From assembly GCA_019347725.1 (NCBI GenBank), contig JAHWKV010000082.1, forward strand, positions 1-5,854: a stretch of 5,854 nucleotides of DNA, read 5' to 3'. The position numbers and the translations under genes are program-made. A model generated the notes under the pieces. The model had not been told where the DNA came from and searched no databases. It saw only the letters and a program-made list of their open reading frames with translations. The DNA comes from Actinomycetota bacterium (GTDB taxonomy: Bacteria; Actinomycetota; CADDZG01; JAHWKV01). Below, in pieces: positions 5,501-5,854 of this stretch; position 1 is the stretch's first letter, and each line of letters begins with the position of its first letter.

Positions 5501-5604
5501 TGCGTGAGCACGAGATGACCAAGGTGATCGAGACCGGATGGGCGGGGCTTGTCCATGCCGGCACTGCAGGGCTCTGGGTTGCTAACTGGCCCGATGGGGA
5601 GTAG
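5501..5604 (+). CDS. Possible 34-residue ORF before the winged-helix methyltransferase
   Basis: From ATG 5501 to TAG 5602-5604 the frame encodes [19 protein letters not shown] and then a Trp-containing tail ending WPDGE. The stop is 13 nt before the methyltransferase ATG, so the two could be cotranslated. About three quarters of its codons end in G or C, as in real genes here. There is no clear ribosome site and I recognise no family; an internal ATG at 5516 is an alternative start. The same frame is open further upstream over the Uma2 leader, which argues that this may be chance. Confidence 0.22.
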
Positions 5605-5617
5605 AAGAAGCACTGAC

Positions 5618-5854
5618 ATGAGCGAGGAAACCGTCGCCGGCTCGGAGGAGTTCGCCGCACGCCTCCTTGAGATTCTTAACTCCGGCGCGCTCGCCCTGAT
5701 GACGAGCATTGGCCACCAAACCGGTCTGTTCGACACCATGGCCACACTGCCGCCGGCCACCAGCGGCCAAATCGCCGAAGCAGCCGGGCTAAACGAGCGC
5801 TACGTTCGGGAGTGGCTGGGAGCAATGAGCGTAGGCGGCTTCGTCGATCACGAC
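5618..5854 (+). CDS. Rv2258c-like SAM-dependent methyltransferase, N-terminal part (runs off right edge)
   Basis: The frame opens at ATG 5618 and stays open for 79 codons to the edge. The sequence [20 protein letters not shown], then [45 protein letters not shown], is the N-terminal winged-helix region of Rv2258c-type methyltransferases. The [20 protein letters not shown] stretch (49-68) looks like the helix-turn-helix. In this family the helix pair usually serves dimerisation and substrate capping, not DNA binding. The catalytic SAM domain would lie beyond the edge, so activity cannot be judged. A weak AGAAG lies 7 nt upstream of the ATG. It is divergent from Uma2 copy 2. Confidence 0.85.
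   Translation, partial: MSEETVAGSEEFAARLLEILNSGALALMTSIGHQTGLFDTMATLPPATSGQIAEAAGLNERYVREWLGAMSVGGFVDHD

Noticed and set aside
1..5854. CRISPR array, tRNA, rRNA, transposase or IS ends
   Set aside because: No regularly spaced repeats, cloverleaf with a conserved T-arm, rRNA-like stretch or transposase motif was seen on either strand.

Overview
This is a high-GC window whose genes are compact and use strong AGGAGG-type ribosome sites. At least two genes appear to have promoters that would give leaderless mRNAs. The protein families are an ArsR-SRPBCC fusion, a VapB/VapC pair of actinobacterial style, Uma2-family proteins, an Rv2258c-like winged-helix methyltransferase and a FrnE-type DsbA. 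Together these suggest a member of the Actinomycetota or a similar high-GC soil bacterium. That is inference from family resemblance; no marker gene in the window fixes the taxon.

Layout. Bases 1-3089 are read on the minus strand. In transcription order they hold: a Uma2-family PD-(D/E)XK protein (2526-3089); an ArsR-type HTH fused to an SRPBCC/AHSA1 domain (1685-2446), with a palindromic operator inside its own promoter; a decayed DsbA/FrnE-like oxidoreductase (1033-1490), with one frameshift plus a missing central segment; a possible 27-residue peptide ORF (817-900); and an ATP-grasp ligase (1-830) that runs off the left edge. A class I SAM-dependent methyltransferase follows on the plus strand (3275-3991). 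It converges on a minus-strand VapB/VapC toxin-antitoxin pair (4022-4703). A second Uma2 protein, about 70 % identical to the first, lies at 4799-5389 (minus). A winged-helix methyltransferase starts at 5618 (plus) and runs off the right edge.

Themes. The two Uma2 genes share their coding sequence and also about 50 bp upstream, including the ribosome site, a near-palindrome and a putative promoter. Each stands divergently from a SAM-dependent methyltransferase gene, so the same local arrangement occurs twice. A short Uma2-like scrap at 3219-3234 may be a remnant of a third copy. With the broken DsbA gene and a toxin-antitoxin pair, this looks like an accessory, recombining region and not a single pathway. 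The most open functional question is the ATP-grasp ligase with a tiny overlapping ORF in front of it. No tRNA, rRNA, CRISPR array, transposase or insertion-sequence end was seen. No gene-free gap exceeds about 230 bp.
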